Source of the DNA: Aliiroseovarius halocynthiae | Lineage (GTDB): Bacteria; Pseudomonadota; Alphaproteobacteria; Rhodobacterales; Rhodobacteraceae | Assembly (NCBI RefSeq): GCF_007004645.1 | Contig: NZ_ML660019.1 | Coordinates: 201,294-265,293, forward strand | Direction of reading: 5' to 3' | DNA length: 64,000 nucleotides | Part shown: positions 9,754 through 18,241 of the stretch, piece by piece | Position numbering within the stretch: position 1 is the first letter of the stretch | Layout: each line of letters opens with the position of its first letter | Program-made: the position numbers and the translations under genes | The notes under the pieces: model-generated | Told to the model about the DNA's origin: nothing | What the model saw: the letters and a program-made list of their open reading frames with translations, nothing else | The model's database searches: none

Positions 9754-10380
9754 TCAGATGAATTGCGCGCCGGATTTTTCGAGCGTGTCACGCGCCTTGG
9801 CGTTTGCTTTCGGAAGCGCTCCTAGAAGCCCATCTGAAATCAGCGAGACCTTGTAGCCACGCGCCAAAGCGGCCTGCGCGGTTTTGTTCACGCAAAAGGC
9901 AGTGTCCAGACCGGCGATCTGCAGGTGTCCGATATTCAGTTGCGCCAATAGCGTGTCGAGGCTGCCCGTTTCAAATCCGTCTTGAACGCGCTTTACGACC
10001 TCATGTTGCCCTAACTGCGCAAAGGGCGCCGCCATCTGTGTGCCGGGGTGTCCTGCAATTCCCTGACCCTTCATGAAGATCTTCGCAAACGCCTTGGTGG
10101 ACGGTTGGCTCCACTCCTGACGGATCACTACGACGGGAAAGCCATTCTCTTCGGCGGCCTGTGCAGCCTCGCTTATTGCAAGGGCTGCATGTGCTTTTTG
10201 CTCTTCGGAATACTGCCCACCGTTCCAAAAATCTTCTTGCAGGTCGATCAGCAGCAGTGCGGTGCCCGGGCGGATTTCAATGGGTTGCCCCTGCGTGACG
10301 ATGCCAATCCTGCGAAGGGTGAGTAAGGCCCAAAGAAAAGCAGCGATAACGATGATCGATGCGGCCCAGATATACATCAT
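9754..10380 (-). CDS. Isochorismatase-like cysteine hydrolase with N-terminal membrane anchor
   Basis: A 208-aa protein: the first ~25 residues form a hydrophobic anchor (MMYIWAASIIVIAAFLWALL), followed by an isochorismatase-fold hydrolase domain. Catalytic candidates are Asp in LLLIDLQEDF, Lys in VVKRVQDGF and Cys in LDTAFCVNKTAQ, the Asp-Lys-Cys triad of this superfamily. The substrate is unknown (amide or nicotinamide-type hydrolases share the fold). ATG 10380 overlaps the marR stop as ATGA, so the pair forms one operon under MarR control. A membrane-anchored form is unusual, since most relatives are soluble. Confidence 0.82.
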   Translation of the reverse strand: MMYIWAASIIVIAAFLWALLTLRRIGIVTQGQPIEIRPGTALLLIDLQEDFWNGGQYSEEQKAHAALAISEAAQAAEENGFPVVVIRQEWSQPSTKAFAKIFMKGQGIAGHPGTQMAAPFAQLGQHEVVKRVQDGFETGSLDTLLAQLNIGHLQIAGLDTAFCVNKTAQAALARGYKVSLISDGLLGALPKANAKARDTLEKSGAQFI

Positions 10381-10805
10381 GACGGAGGTCCCAATCTGCT
10401 GTGGCAATGGCGCGCAACACGCAGGGCGGTCGCAATGTCATCGGCGCTCAATCCATCGGTCAGTTCAGACAGTATCGCGCCTTCCTTTTCGAGGATGCGA
10501 GTGATCTGATCGAGCCCGGATTTAGTCAGGGCAATCAGCGGCGATCGTGCGTGACGTGGGTTCTTTTGTTTTTCCGCCAGGCCGACCTTGATGGTGTCGT
10601 TTACCATCAGCTGAACATACTGGCGCTGGATTTCCAATTTGAAGGCAATATCGGGCACGGTTTGTGGGCCGTGTTCGGTCAATGCCTCCAGCACAGCCCG
10701 CATTCGTACAGTTAGCCCTGTGCCTTGCAGATCGGATTCTATTCTGGCTTCGATGCGCTGCATAAGGGGGCGCGATAGCCAGAGAAGGGATTTTAAGTCA
10801 GTCAT
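10377..10805 (-). CDS. MarR family transcriptional regulator
   Basis: A 142-aa winged-helix regulator. The central part reads MRAVLEALTEHGPQTVPDIAFKLEIQRQYVQLMVNDTIKVGL, matching the MarR helix-turn-helix, followed by the wing KNPRHARSPLIALTKSG. It is the first gene of a two-gene minus-strand unit with the isochorismatase-like hydrolase. A perfect inverted repeat lies in its own promoter region, so it probably represses itself and the hydrolase, with release by a small ligand as is usual for MarR proteins. The ligand is not predictable. Confidence 0.88.
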   Translation of the reverse strand: MTDLKSLLWLSRPLMQRIEARIESDLQGTGLTVRMRAVLEALTEHGPQTVPDIAFKLEIQRQYVQLMVNDTIKVGLAEKQKNPRHARSPLIALTKSGLDQITRILEKEGAILSELTDGLSADDIATALRVARHCHSRLGPPS

Positions 10806-10815
10806 GATGGGATTA

Positions 10816-10850
10816 ATAATGTCATATTGACAGTAGTAATGTCAATATGA
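10816..10850 (-). promoter_or_regulatory. marR promoter with MarR-type operator
   Basis: A perfect 10-bp inverted repeat, TCATATTGAC (10822-10831) and GTCAATATGA (10841-10850), is separated by 9 bases. On the minus strand a TTGACA -35 box lies at 10845-10840 and a CATTAT -10-like box at 10821-10816, 18 bases apart. The repeat overlaps the -35 and fills the spacer. Binding there would block marR transcription. It is about 58 bases from the cmk start, so effects on cmk are possible but not shown. Confidence 0.7.
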
Positions 10851-10907
10851 AGCCTTTCTTTTGCAACTCCAATTTGCGATGCAGCAATGACCAAAGGAGG
10901 AAACGCC

Positions 10908-11510
10908 ATGCCATTTACTGTTGCAATCGACGGCCCGGCCGCAGCTGGCAAGGGTACGGTGTCAAAAGCTGTTGCCGCGCATTTTGGTTTTGCGCATCTG
11001 GACACAGGGCTGCTTTACCGCGCGGTTGGGGCAAAGGTCTTGGAAGGTGCAGATCCGGTTGAGGCCGCGCAATCTTTGACGCCCGCGGACATGCAAGGTG
11101 ATCTGCGCACGCCCGATGTCGCTCAGGCGGCATCGAAGGTTGCTGTAATTTCTGAAGTTCGCGCCGCGCTTGTGGATTTCCAACGCAATTTCGCTGCCCG
11201 TGATGGCGGCGCGGTGCTGGACGGGCGCGACATTGGCACCGTGATTTGCCCGGATGCGGATGTAAAGCTGTTCGTCACCGCAAGCGCAGAGGTCCGCGCC
11301 GAGCGCCGCTTTCTGGAGCTGTCCGCAAAAGATCACGATGTCAGCCGTGACCAAGTTCTGGCGGACGTGATTGCACGTGACAAACGCGACAGCGAACGGA
11401 AAGAGGCACCGCTGAAGCCTGCCGAAGACGCAGTGATCATCGACACGTCTGACTTGTCGATCGAGGGTGCAGTGGCACTGGCCGTCGCGCAAATCGCCTC
11501 TAAGCGCTGA
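10908..11510 (+). CDS. cmk: Cytidylate kinase
   Basis: Cmk phosphorylates CMP and dCMP. The 200-aa protein starts [17 protein letters not shown] with its P-loop at about residues 9-17, and contains [20 protein letters not shown], typical of the family. ATG 10908 has a near-perfect AAGGAGG at 10894-10900; an upstream ATG at 10887 is less likely. It is divergent from marR. In many proteobacteria cmk is followed by rpsA; here a secreted small protein gene sits between them. Confidence 0.96.
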   Translation: MPFTVAIDGPAAAGKGTVSKAVAAHFGFAHLDTGLLYRAVGAKVLEGADPVEAAQSLTPADMQGDLRTPDVAQAASKVAVISEVRAALVDFQRNFAARDGGAVLDGRDIGTVICPDADVKLFVTASAEVRAERRFLELSAKDHDVSRDQVLADVIARDKRDSERKEAPLKPAEDAVIIDTSDLSIEGAVALAVAQIASKR

Positions 11511-11584
11511 AACTCTCTTCACCACACTGTGCATCGCATGTGACATCCGAGGTGGCTATTGTTGACCCAATCGGAGGTCAGCTG

Positions 11585-12121
11585 ATGCGCTTTGCCAATT
11601 TCCTTGTTCTTGCTGTATGCCTTGCAATTGTCAGTCCCATGCAATTGTCAGCGCAGGTCCAAAGCGAACCGCCCATGACATATGAGCGGATTGGACGGAT
11701 TTTGGCGGCCATCGACCCCGACCTTCAGCCGCAGGGGAACGGGTTTCAGATGGTCATCGGAGGGGTGCCGATGATTGTAATTACCGACCCTGCGGCTGAT
11801 CGCATGCGCGCGATGGTTCGGATCGGACCCGCTGGTGCGATGGATGACGCCTTGATGCAGCGGATGCTGCAAGCCAATTTCGACGCTGTGCTGGACGCGC
11901 GCTATGCGGTTGCGGGCGGGCAGATCTGGTCGACTTTTATCCATCCGCTATCTCCGCTTGAAACGCGGCAATTGGTATCCGCTTTGACCCAGACGGTCGT
12001 TGCCGCCCAAAGCTTTGGAACGGCATTCACGGGTGGCGGTGTGCAGTTCGGCGGTGGTGACAGCAACGCGTTGCAGCAAGAGTTGATTGATCAGCTTCAG
12101 AAGAAGGGTATCCCGCTGTAG
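11585..12121 (+). CDS. Secreted small protein of unknown function
   Basis: A 178-aa protein with a clear signal peptide (MRFANFLVLAVCLAIVSPMQLSAQ), so a periplasmic location is likely. The mature part reads like a small alpha/beta domain (TYERIGRILAAIDPDLQPQGNGFQMVIGGVPMIVIT) resembling YbjN/CesT-type folds; this resemblance is only an impression. ATG 11585 is preceded by GGAGGT at 11573-11578. It lies between cmk and rpsA on the same strand, and a terminator-like hairpin follows at 12213. Function unknown. Confidence 0.8.
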   Translation: MRFANFLVLAVCLAIVSPMQLSAQVQSEPPMTYERIGRILAAIDPDLQPQGNGFQMVIGGVPMIVITDPAADRMRAMVRIGPAGAMDDALMQRMLQANFDAVLDARYAVAGGQIWSTFIHPLSPLETRQLVSALTQTVVAAQSFGTAFTGGGVQFGGGDSNALQQELIDQLQKKGIPL

Positions 12122-12212
12122 CGCACGGAATGCCCTTGATTTACAGGCAGAATCCCCGTAAATCCCGCCCTGTCGACAAGGTGCAATTGCCGCGACACAG
12201 GGAAAGACAGGC

Positions 12213-12241
12213 AGGGTCGAGGTTTCGGCCCTCTTTGTTTT
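12213..12241 (+). terminator. Terminator-like hairpin between the secreted protein and rpsA
   Basis: Arms AGGGTCGA (12213-12220) and TCGGCCCT (12225-12232) form an 8-bp stem with one G-U pair and a GGTT loop, followed by CTTTGTTTT. It could end the cmk-side transcript, or be an attenuator in the rpsA leader. About 90 bases remain to the rpsA start. No clear -35/-10 pair was found there. Confidence 0.6.
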
Positions 12242-12333
12242 GCGTCTAACCTGTTGACCAAATTGGGAAATCCAAGACCGGCGGAGACAACCGCTCGGCC
12301 CGTGAAAATGACTGTAAAGGAATGAAACGCCAC

Positions 12334-14007
12334 ATGGCTAACGCAACCATGGAGGAATTCGAAGCCCTCCTTAACGAAAGCTTCGAAATGGACACCCCGG
12401 ACGAGGGTTCGGTTGTCAAAGGTAAAGTCATCGCTGTTGAAGCTGGCCAAGCCATCATCGACGTCGGCTATAAAATGGAAGGCCGCGTTGATCTGAAAGA
12501 ATTCGCAAACCCGGGTGAAGCCCCTGAAATCGCCGTTGGCGACGAAGTGGAAGTCTACCTGCGCGCGGCTGAAAACGCCCGCGGCGAAGCCGTCATCTCG
12601 CGCGAGATGGCCCGCCGTGAAGAAGCATGGGACCGCCTGGAAAAAGCATACGCAGACGATGCACGCGTCGAAGGCGCGATCTTCGGGCGCGTCAAAGGCG
12701 GCTTCACCGTCGATCTGGGCGGCGCTGTTGCGTTCCTGCCCGGCTCGCAGGTTGACGTACGCCCCGTACGTGACGCTGGCCCGCTGATGGGTCTGAAGCA
12801 ACCGTTCCAGATCCTGAAAATGGACCGTCGCCGTGGCAACATCGTTGTATCGCGTCGCGCTATCCTGGAAGAAAGCCGTGCCGAACAGCGCGCCGAAGTC
12901 ATCGGCAATCTGTCGGAAGGCCAAGCAGTTGACGGCGTGGTCAAGAACATCACCGAATACGGTGCGTTCGTTGATCTGGGCGGCGTTGACGGCCTGCTGC
13001 ACGTCACCGACATGGCATGGCGCCGTGTGAACCATCCTTCCGAGATCCTGACGATCGGCGAAACCATCAAGGTTCAGGTCATCAAGATCAACAAAGAAAC
13101 CCACCGCATCAGCCTGGGCATGAAGCAGTTGCAAGACGATCCGTGGGATCTGGTTGCTGCCAAGTACCCGCTGGAATCGGTGCACACTGGCCGCGTGACC
13201 AACATCACCGACTATGGTGCATTCGTAGAGCTGGAGCCCGGTGTCGAAGGTCTGGTACACGTTTCCGAAATGTCGTGGACCAAGAAGAACGTACACCCCG
13301 GCAAGATCGTGTCGACAAGCCAAGAAGTCGAAGTCATGGTTCTGGAAATCGACGGCGCCAAGCGTCGCGTGTCTCTGGGCCTGAAGCAGACCATGCGCAA
13401 CCCGTGGGAAGTGTTTGCAGAAACTCACCCCGAGGGCACCGAGGTCGAAGGCGAAGTCAAGAACATCACCGAATTCGGTCTGTTCATTGGTCTCGACGGC
13501 GAAATCGACGGCATGGTTCACCTGTCGGACATCTCGTGGGACGAGCGTGGCGAAGAAGCTATCCAGAACTTCAAGAAGGGCGACATCGTCAAAGCTGTTG
13601 TTTCGGAAGTTGACACCGACAAAGAGCGTATCTCGCTGTCGATCAAAGCCCTGGACGGCGATCCCTTCGCGGAAGCTGTTGGCGGCGTGAAGCGCGGCTC
13701 GATCATCACTGTTGAAGTGACTGCAATCGAAGATGGCGGCATCGAAGTCGAGTATGAAGGCATGAAATCCTTCATCCGTCGTTCGGACCTGTCGCGTGAC
13801 CGCTCTGAACAGCGCCCCGAGCGTTTCCAGGTTGCTGACAAGCTGGACGTTCGCGTGACCAATGTTGACGCGAAATCGCGTCGTCTGGGTCTGTCGATCA
13901 AAGCACGTGAAATCGCGGAAGAGAAAGAAGCCGTAGAACAGTATGGTTCGTCGGATTCGGGTGCGTCGCTGGGTGATATCCTGGGTGCAGCTCTGAAGCA
14001 GGACTAA
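12334..14007 (+). CDS. rpsA: 30S ribosomal protein S1
   Basis: S1 binds mRNA leaders and is needed for translation initiation on most messages. The 557-aa protein contains six S1/OB repeats; repeats 3-6 show the ITEYGAFVDLGGVDGLLHVTDM-type pattern in series. The usual start MANATMEEFEALLNESFEMD is kept by ATG 12334; an ATG at 12322 sits too close to the AAAGGA at 12316-12321. Codon use is strongly biased, as expected for a highly expressed gene. A rho-independent terminator follows. Confidence 0.97.
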   Translation: MANATMEEFEALLNESFEMDTPDEGSVVKGKVIAVEAGQAIIDVGYKMEGRVDLKEFANPGEAPEIAVGDEVEVYLRAAENARGEAVISREMARREEAWDRLEKAYADDARVEGAIFGRVKGGFTVDLGGAVAFLPGSQVDVRPVRDAGPLMGLKQPFQILKMDRRRGNIVVSRRAILEESRAEQRAEVIGNLSEGQAVDGVVKNITEYGAFVDLGGVDGLLHVTDMAWRRVNHPSEILTIGETIKVQVIKINKETHRISLGMKQLQDDPWDLVAAKYPLESVHTGRVTNITDYGAFVELEPGVEGLVHVSEMSWTKKNVHPGKIVSTSQEVEVMVLEIDGAKRRVSLGLKQTMRNPWEVFAETHPEGTEVEGEVKNITEFGLFIGLDGEIDGMVHLSDISWDERGEEAIQNFKKGDIVKAVVSEVDTDKERISLSIKALDGDPFAEAVGGVKRGSIITVEVTAIEDGGIEVEYEGMKSFIRRSDLSRDRSEQRPERFQVADKLDVRVTNVDAKSRRLGLSIKAREIAEEKEAVEQYGSSDSGASLGDILGAALKQD

Positions 14008-14030
14008 GTCCTCACGCCTGAAAATTTTGG

Positions 14031-14066
14031 AACGGCCCTGCGCATTGCGTGGGGCCGTTTCGCTTT
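14031..14066 (+). terminator. Intrinsic terminator after rpsA
   Basis: AACGGCCC (14031-14038) pairs perfectly with GGGCCGTT (14052-14059), followed by TCGCTTT. It lies 24 bases after the rpsA stop and separates rpsA from ihfB. Confidence 0.8.
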
Positions 14067-14295
14067 CAAGCCCTACGAATCATGGTGTCAGGGATGATGC
14101 CAAGCAGCCAGAGTTTCCAGATCAGCAACGATGTGCATTTGCAGCATCGGATTTTTCACGCAGAAAATGGCAGAAATTTGTTTAATTTCCCCCAACTTGC
14201 GTCCTAAGGCTTGTATCCACAGCTTTGGTTTGCTCCTATATTCGACAGAATAAGGATGCAAAATCCATTAGATAGGCCAATTTGGGGGGACCAGA
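14067..14295. other. ihfB upstream region, AT-richer than its surroundings
   Basis: This 229-bp stretch between the rpsA terminator and ihfB has no convincing gene. A TATATT box at 14237-14242 could be the -10 of the ihfB promoter, with a TTGTAT at 14211-14216, but the spacing is 20 bases, so the promoter is only suggestive. The ihfB message may continue into lapA, trpF and trpB. Confidence 0.35.
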
Positions 14296-14577
14296 ATGAT
14301 CCGGTCTGAACTGATCCAGAAGATCGCGGATGAAAATCCGCACCTTTATCAACGTGATGTTGAGCGCATTGTGAACACCATTTTTGAAGAGATCATTGAA
14401 GCCATGGCTCGTGGCGATCGGGTCGAACTGCGCGGCTTTGGCGCATTTTCTGTGAAGAAAAGAGATGCTCGTATCGGGCGTAACCCGCGCACGGGCGAGT
14501 CGGTTGAAGTTGAAGAAAAGCACGTTCCTTTTTTCAAGACCGGAAAGCTTCTGCGGGACCGGCTGAACGGCAAGTAA
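14296..14577 (+). CDS. ihfB: Integration host factor subunit beta
   Basis: IHF-beta pairs with IHF-alpha to bend DNA at specific sites, acting in transcription, replication and recombination. The 93-aa protein has the DNABII signature [27 protein letters not shown], including the beta-arm with the conserved Pro that intercalates into DNA. The ATG is preceded by GGGGGGA. It heads a probable operon with lapA (10 bases apart), trpF and trpB. Beta rather than alpha or HU is chosen from MIRSELI at the N-terminus and the terminal LRDRLNGK. Confidence 0.95.
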   Translation: MIRSELIQKIADENPHLYQRDVERIVNTIFEEIIEAMARGDRVELRGFGAFSVKKRDARIGRNPRTGESVEVEEKHVPFFKTGKLLRDRLNGK

Positions 14578-14587
14578 GAGGATCCAA

Positions 14588-14938
14588 ATGCGGTACATCC
14601 GTTACGCCTTTTTGGCAGCCCTTGGTGTTGTGTTGATCACGGTGGCGCTGGCCAACCGTGGGTCTGTGACGTTGAATATTCTGCCTGGCGAGCTATCGGG
14701 CTTCCTTGGGTGGAGCTGGTCTATCACTCTGCCCCTATTTGTCATCATTTTCGGCAGCGTGGTCTCTGGGATTCTCATCGGGTTCGTTTGGGAATGGCTG
14801 CGCGAGCACAAGCTGCGCGCGGAAGGGGCCCGAAGCCGTCGTGAGCGCGACCAGTTGGCCCGCGAGGTGAAATCCCTGCGCGAACCTGCAACCCGCACCG
14901 GTGACGACGTGTTGGCCCTGCTGGACAAGACCAGCTAA
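14588..14938 (+). CDS. lapA: LapA family inner-membrane protein (DUF1049)
   Basis: A 116-aa protein with two membrane helices (about residues 5-22 and 45-70) and a charged cytoplasmic tail, [19 protein letters not shown]. This is the architecture of DUF1049/LapA proteins, which in enterobacteria work with LapB in lipopolysaccharide assembly control. In alphaproteobacteria the role is untested. It sits 10 bases after ihfB and 5 bases before trpF, consistent with one transcript. Confidence 0.85.
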   Translation: MRYIRYAFLAALGVVLITVALANRGSVTLNILPGELSGFLGWSWSITLPLFVIIFGSVVSGILIGFVWEWLREHKLRAEGARSRRERDQLAREVKSLREPATRTGDDVLALLDKTS

Positions 14939-14943
14939 ATCGC

Positions 14944-15591
14944 ATGAGCATTTCAGTAAAGATCTGTGGGCTGAAAGACCCCGCACAGCTTGCGGCTGCA
15001 GTTGATGCAGGTGCGCGGTATATCGGCTTTAACTTCTTTCCCAAAAGTCCACGTTCGGTAACGGTCGACCAGGCCGCTGCGCTGATGCTGGACGTTCCCA
15101 TGGGGGTGGCCAAAGTCGCGCTGGTGGTGAACATGGAAGATGCCGAGATCGACAAGATCGTGAACGGGACGACGGCGGACATGATCCAGCTGCATGGCGC
15201 GGAAAGCCCAGAACGCGTGGCCGAGGTCAAGGCGCGTTTCGGTTTGCCTGTGATCAAAGCAATCGGCATTGCTGGCCCTGAGGATACAGCGCAGATTGAC
15301 CTTTATGCCGGGGTTGCCGATCAGCTGTTGATTGACGCTAAGGCGCCGAAAGGTGCAGATCTGCCGGGTGGCAATGGCGTGCCTTTCGACTGGCGGTTGG
15401 TACAACGCAAATACTGGCCCTGCCCGTGGATGCTGGCGGGCGGTCTGACCCCTGACAACGTGGCCGAGGCCATCCGCCTGACGGGGGCCAAGCAGGTTGA
15501 TGTGTCATCGGGCGTGGAAACCGCGCCTGGGGTGAAAGATCCCGCACTGGTAAAAACTTTCATTGCGAACGCACATACCGCAACGCCCTAA
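14944..15591 (+). CDS. trpF: Phosphoribosylanthranilate isomerase
   Basis: TrpF isomerises phosphoribosylanthranilate in tryptophan synthesis. The 215-aa TIM barrel starts [10 protein letters not shown] with the catalytic Cys at residue 8 and ends with the phosphate-binding and catalytic Asp segment [20 protein letters not shown] 14944 lies 5 bases after lapA. trpB follows about 100 bases later; trpA is not in the window up to the trpB terminator. Confidence 0.96.
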   Translation: MSISVKICGLKDPAQLAAAVDAGARYIGFNFFPKSPRSVTVDQAAALMLDVPMGVAKVALVVNMEDAEIDKIVNGTTADMIQLHGAESPERVAEVKARFGLPVIKAIGIAGPEDTAQIDLYAGVADQLLIDAKAPKGADLPGGNGVPFDWRLVQRKYWPCPWMLAGGLTPDNVAEAIRLTGAKQVDVSSGVETAPGVKDPALVKTFIANAHTATP

Positions 15592-15688
15592 TTGCACAGT
15601 CAACTCGTCCCTGTTGGGCAGAAAAACCGCTGGAAAACCACGCCCCCCCAATCTATGCAGGTGTGAAATGCGCAGAGCGGGGGGCAGC

Positions 15689-16936
15689 ATGGCCAACGAT
15701 CTTTTTAACAGCTTCATGAATGGTCCTGACGAAAAGGGACGGTTTGGCGATTTCGGTGGGCGCTTCGTGTCCGAAACCCTGATGCCGCTGATCCTTGACC
15801 TCGAGGCCGAGTACGAGAAGGCCAAGACCGACGACAGTTTCTGGGCCGAGATGAACGATCTGTGGACACATTACGTCGGTCGCCCCAGCCCGCTTTACTT
15901 TGCCGAAGGGCTGACCAAGCATCTTGGCGGCGCCAAGGTCTATATGAAACGTGACGAGCTGAACCACACAGGCGCGCACAAGATTAACAACGTGCTGGGG
16001 CAGATCCTGCTGGCCCGCCGCATGGGTAAGACTCGTATTATTGCGGAAACGGGTGCTGGTCAGCACGGCGTTGCCACGGCAACCGTCTGCGCGAAGTTCG
16101 GTCTGAAATGCATCGTCTATATGGGCGCGCATGACGTGAAGCGTCAGGCGCCGAACGTCTTCCGTATGCGTCTGCTTGGGGCCGAAGTTGTGGCTGTTGA
16201 AAGTGGTCGTGGCACATTGAAAGACGCAATGAACGACGCGCTGCGCGACTGGGTGACGAATGTGGCCGACACGTTCTATTGCATCGGCACCGCGGCGGGT
16301 CCGCACCCTTATCCGGCGATGGTGCGCGACTTCCAGTCGATCATCGGCAAGGAAGCCAAAGAGCAGATGATGAAAGCCGAAGGCCGTCTGCCCGACACGC
16401 TCATTGCGGCCATTGGCGGTGGTTCGAACGCTATTGGCCTGTTCTACCCTTTCCTTGACGATAAGTCGGTGAACATCATTGGCGTCGAAGCCGGCGGCAA
16501 GGGCGTGAATGACGATATGGAGCACTGCGCCTCCCTGACCGGCGGCCGCCCCGGCGTGCTGCATGGCAACCGCACCTTCCTGTTGCAAGACGACGATGGG
16601 CAGATTCTAGATGGTTATTCGATCTCGGCGGGATTGGACTATCCGGGGATCGGGCCTGAACACAGCTGGCTGCACGAGATTGGGCGCGCTGAATACGTGG
16701 CGATCACCGACAAGGAAGCGCTGGACGCGTTCCAGCTGTGCTGCTCGACCGAGGGCATCATTCCCGCGCTGGAACCCTGCCACGCGCTGGCCCACGTGAC
16801 GAAGATCGCGCCGACGCTGCCCAAGGATCACATCATCTGCATGAATATGTGTGGACGGGGTGATAAGGACATCTTCACCGTCGCCAAGTATCTGGGGTTT
16901 GACATGTCAGATACTGAAGGCCGCGACGCGGACTAA
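15689..16936 (+). CDS. trpB: Tryptophan synthase beta chain
   Basis: TrpB condenses indole and serine on PLP. The 415-aa protein carries the PLP lysine at K98 in [10 protein letters not shown] and the phosphate-binding GGGSNAIG loop. It starts [20 protein letters not shown], the usual type I TrpB N-terminus, so I chose ATG 15689 over the longer open frame from 15563. A strong hairpin terminator follows. The alpha subunit gene is not adjacent, as also happens in other alphaproteobacteria. Confidence 0.97.
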   Translation: MANDLFNSFMNGPDEKGRFGDFGGRFVSETLMPLILDLEAEYEKAKTDDSFWAEMNDLWTHYVGRPSPLYFAEGLTKHLGGAKVYMKRDELNHTGAHKINNVLGQILLARRMGKTRIIAETGAGQHGVATATVCAKFGLKCIVYMGAHDVKRQAPNVFRMRLLGAEVVAVESGRGTLKDAMNDALRDWVTNVADTFYCIGTAAGPHPYPAMVRDFQSIIGKEAKEQMMKAEGRLPDTLIAAIGGGSNAIGLFYPFLDDKSVNIIGVEAGGKGVNDDMEHCASLTGGRPGVLHGNRTFLLQDDDGQILDGYSISAGLDYPGIGPEHSWLHEIGRAEYVAITDKEALDAFQLCCSTEGIIPALEPCHALAHVTKIAPTLPKDHIICMNMCGRGDKDIFTVAKYLGFDMSDTEGRDAD

Positions 16937-16963
16937 ATCTTTCCGAGAGTTTAGGTTTGTATG

Positions 16964-16999
16964 AAGCTGCCGCGCTGTCATGGGTGCGGCAGCTTTTCT
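16964..16999 (+). terminator. Intrinsic terminator after trpB
   Basis: AAGCTGCCGC (16964-16973) pairs perfectly with GCGGCAGCTT (16986-16995) around a 12-nt loop, ending in TTTT then CTATTTCG. It lies 27 bases after the trpB stop, in the space before the convergent serine hydrolase. Confidence 0.82.
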
Positions 17000-17047
17000 A
17001 TTTCGTATTGATTATGGACTCTGGAGCAGACCGATATGCGCCGTGGG

Positions 17048-18220
17048 CTATCGCGCTTCGACCTCTGCTGCGATGCGCCGGAATATTGCGATGTTGTTGT
17101 CGTTTACGCCGTCACCACGGAACCCGCGATCGGCACTGTTAAGGGCGATCACGACGCCGCGGGCCTTGTCGATATAGATATACTGTCCATAAATGCCGCG
17201 CGCGTAATATTCGCCCTCGGTTGCGTCCGGAGCCATCCACCACTGGTACCCGTATTGTTCGTTTCCGTTGGCCGTTGGCGCTGATGGGCGGGTCGATGCT
17301 GCGATCCAATCGGTAGGCACGATTTGTTGTCCGTTCCACACGCCGTCTTGGCGAAACATCTCTCCGAACCGGGCATAGTCGCGGGTCGTCAGGTTCAGCC
17401 CGCCCAAGACAAATGCGACGCCATATCCGTCGGTCAGGTAATAGGGATCCGCCTCAAGCCCCATCGGGGCGATGACATGCTCTTGCAGAAGGTCTGGAAT
17501 GCTACGCCCGGTCGCGCCGCGCACCACCATCCCGATCACATGCGTGTCGATCGAAACATATTGCCATGTCTCACCCGCAGGCGCAAAACTGTCCTGAAGC
17601 CCAGCCGCAAATTGATCCATTGACCGCCCCAATGCCAATACACGGCCCATGCGGTTGATGTCGGAATTGAAGTCCAGATAATCCTCGTTAAACACGACGC
17701 CAGACGCCATGTTCAGCACGTTTCGCACGCTTGCGCCCGCATATGCGCTGCCCCTCAGTTCTGGGGCGTATGTTTCGACCGGATCGTCCAAAGATGCGAT
17801 GGCACCTTGCTCTAGCATGATGCCCACCAAGGCAGACAAATAGCTTTTCGCCATGGACCAACTGATCCGCCGGTCATCCGGCCCGGTGCCAAGGTAATAG
17901 CTTTCATGGCGCAGCTGCCCGTCTTTTAGCACCACCAACCCAGTGACCGCGCGATCCTTGATCCAGGTGTTCACTGTCTCATCCGGCGACCAGTTTCCCC
18001 CCGCGGGCAATGGGGCAACCGACCCATCCCCACGTGACATGCTGCGCGTCAAAAATGCGCTATCCATGTTGGAAAAGTTGCCCACGATCTTTTCTTCCGA
18101 GAACAGAGAATTCACTGCAAGAAGCCGGGTGATCTGTTCGCGTTTCCAAAGACCCGCAAGGATCAGAAGCACGAAAAGGGCAAGAATGGTGCGGAAAAGG
18201 TATTTCAAGACAGTACGCAT
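17048..18220 (-). CDS. Serine hydrolase, class C beta-lactamase/NylB-like
   Basis: A 390-aa protein with an N-terminal hydrophobic anchor or signal (residues 6-24) and a beta-lactamase-fold domain. The catalytic S-x-x-K is S122-M-A-K125 and the second motif is Y-V-S in WQYVSIDTHV. Length and motif spacing resemble 6-aminohexanoate-dimer hydrolase (NylB) and family VIII esterases more than true AmpC enzymes; this is inference, and the substrate is unknown. The start is preceded by GGAGGC. It is convergent with trpB and follows DUF2332 on the same strand. Confidence 0.82.
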   Translation of the reverse strand: MRTVLKYLFRTILALFVLLILAGLWKREQITRLLAVNSLFSEEKIVGNFSNMDSAFLTRSMSRGDGSVAPLPAGGNWSPDETVNTWIKDRAVTGLVVLKDGQLRHESYYLGTGPDDRRISWSMAKSYLSALVGIMLEQGAIASLDDPVETYAPELRGSAYAGASVRNVLNMASGVVFNEDYLDFNSDINRMGRVLALGRSMDQFAAGLQDSFAPAGETWQYVSIDTHVIGMVVRGATGRSIPDLLQEHVIAPMGLEADPYYLTDGYGVAFVLGGLNLTTRDYARFGEMFRQDGVWNGQQIVPTDWIAASTRPSAPTANGNEQYGYQWWMAPDATEGEYYARGIYGQYIYIDKARGVVIALNSADRGFRGDGVNDNNIAIFRRIAAEVEAR

Positions 18221-18241
18221 GTGGCCTCCGATGTTCGAAAG

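Noticed and set aside
12097..13521. A 474-codon open frame antisense to rpsA
   Set aside because: It has no ribosome site or family pattern and mirrors the strongly biased codons of rpsA, which leave few stops on the other strand.
17048..18220. Annotating the serine hydrolase as an antibiotic-resistance AmpC beta-lactamase
   Set aside because: The motifs and their spacing fit NylB/esterase-like members better, and no ampR-type regulator is adjacent.
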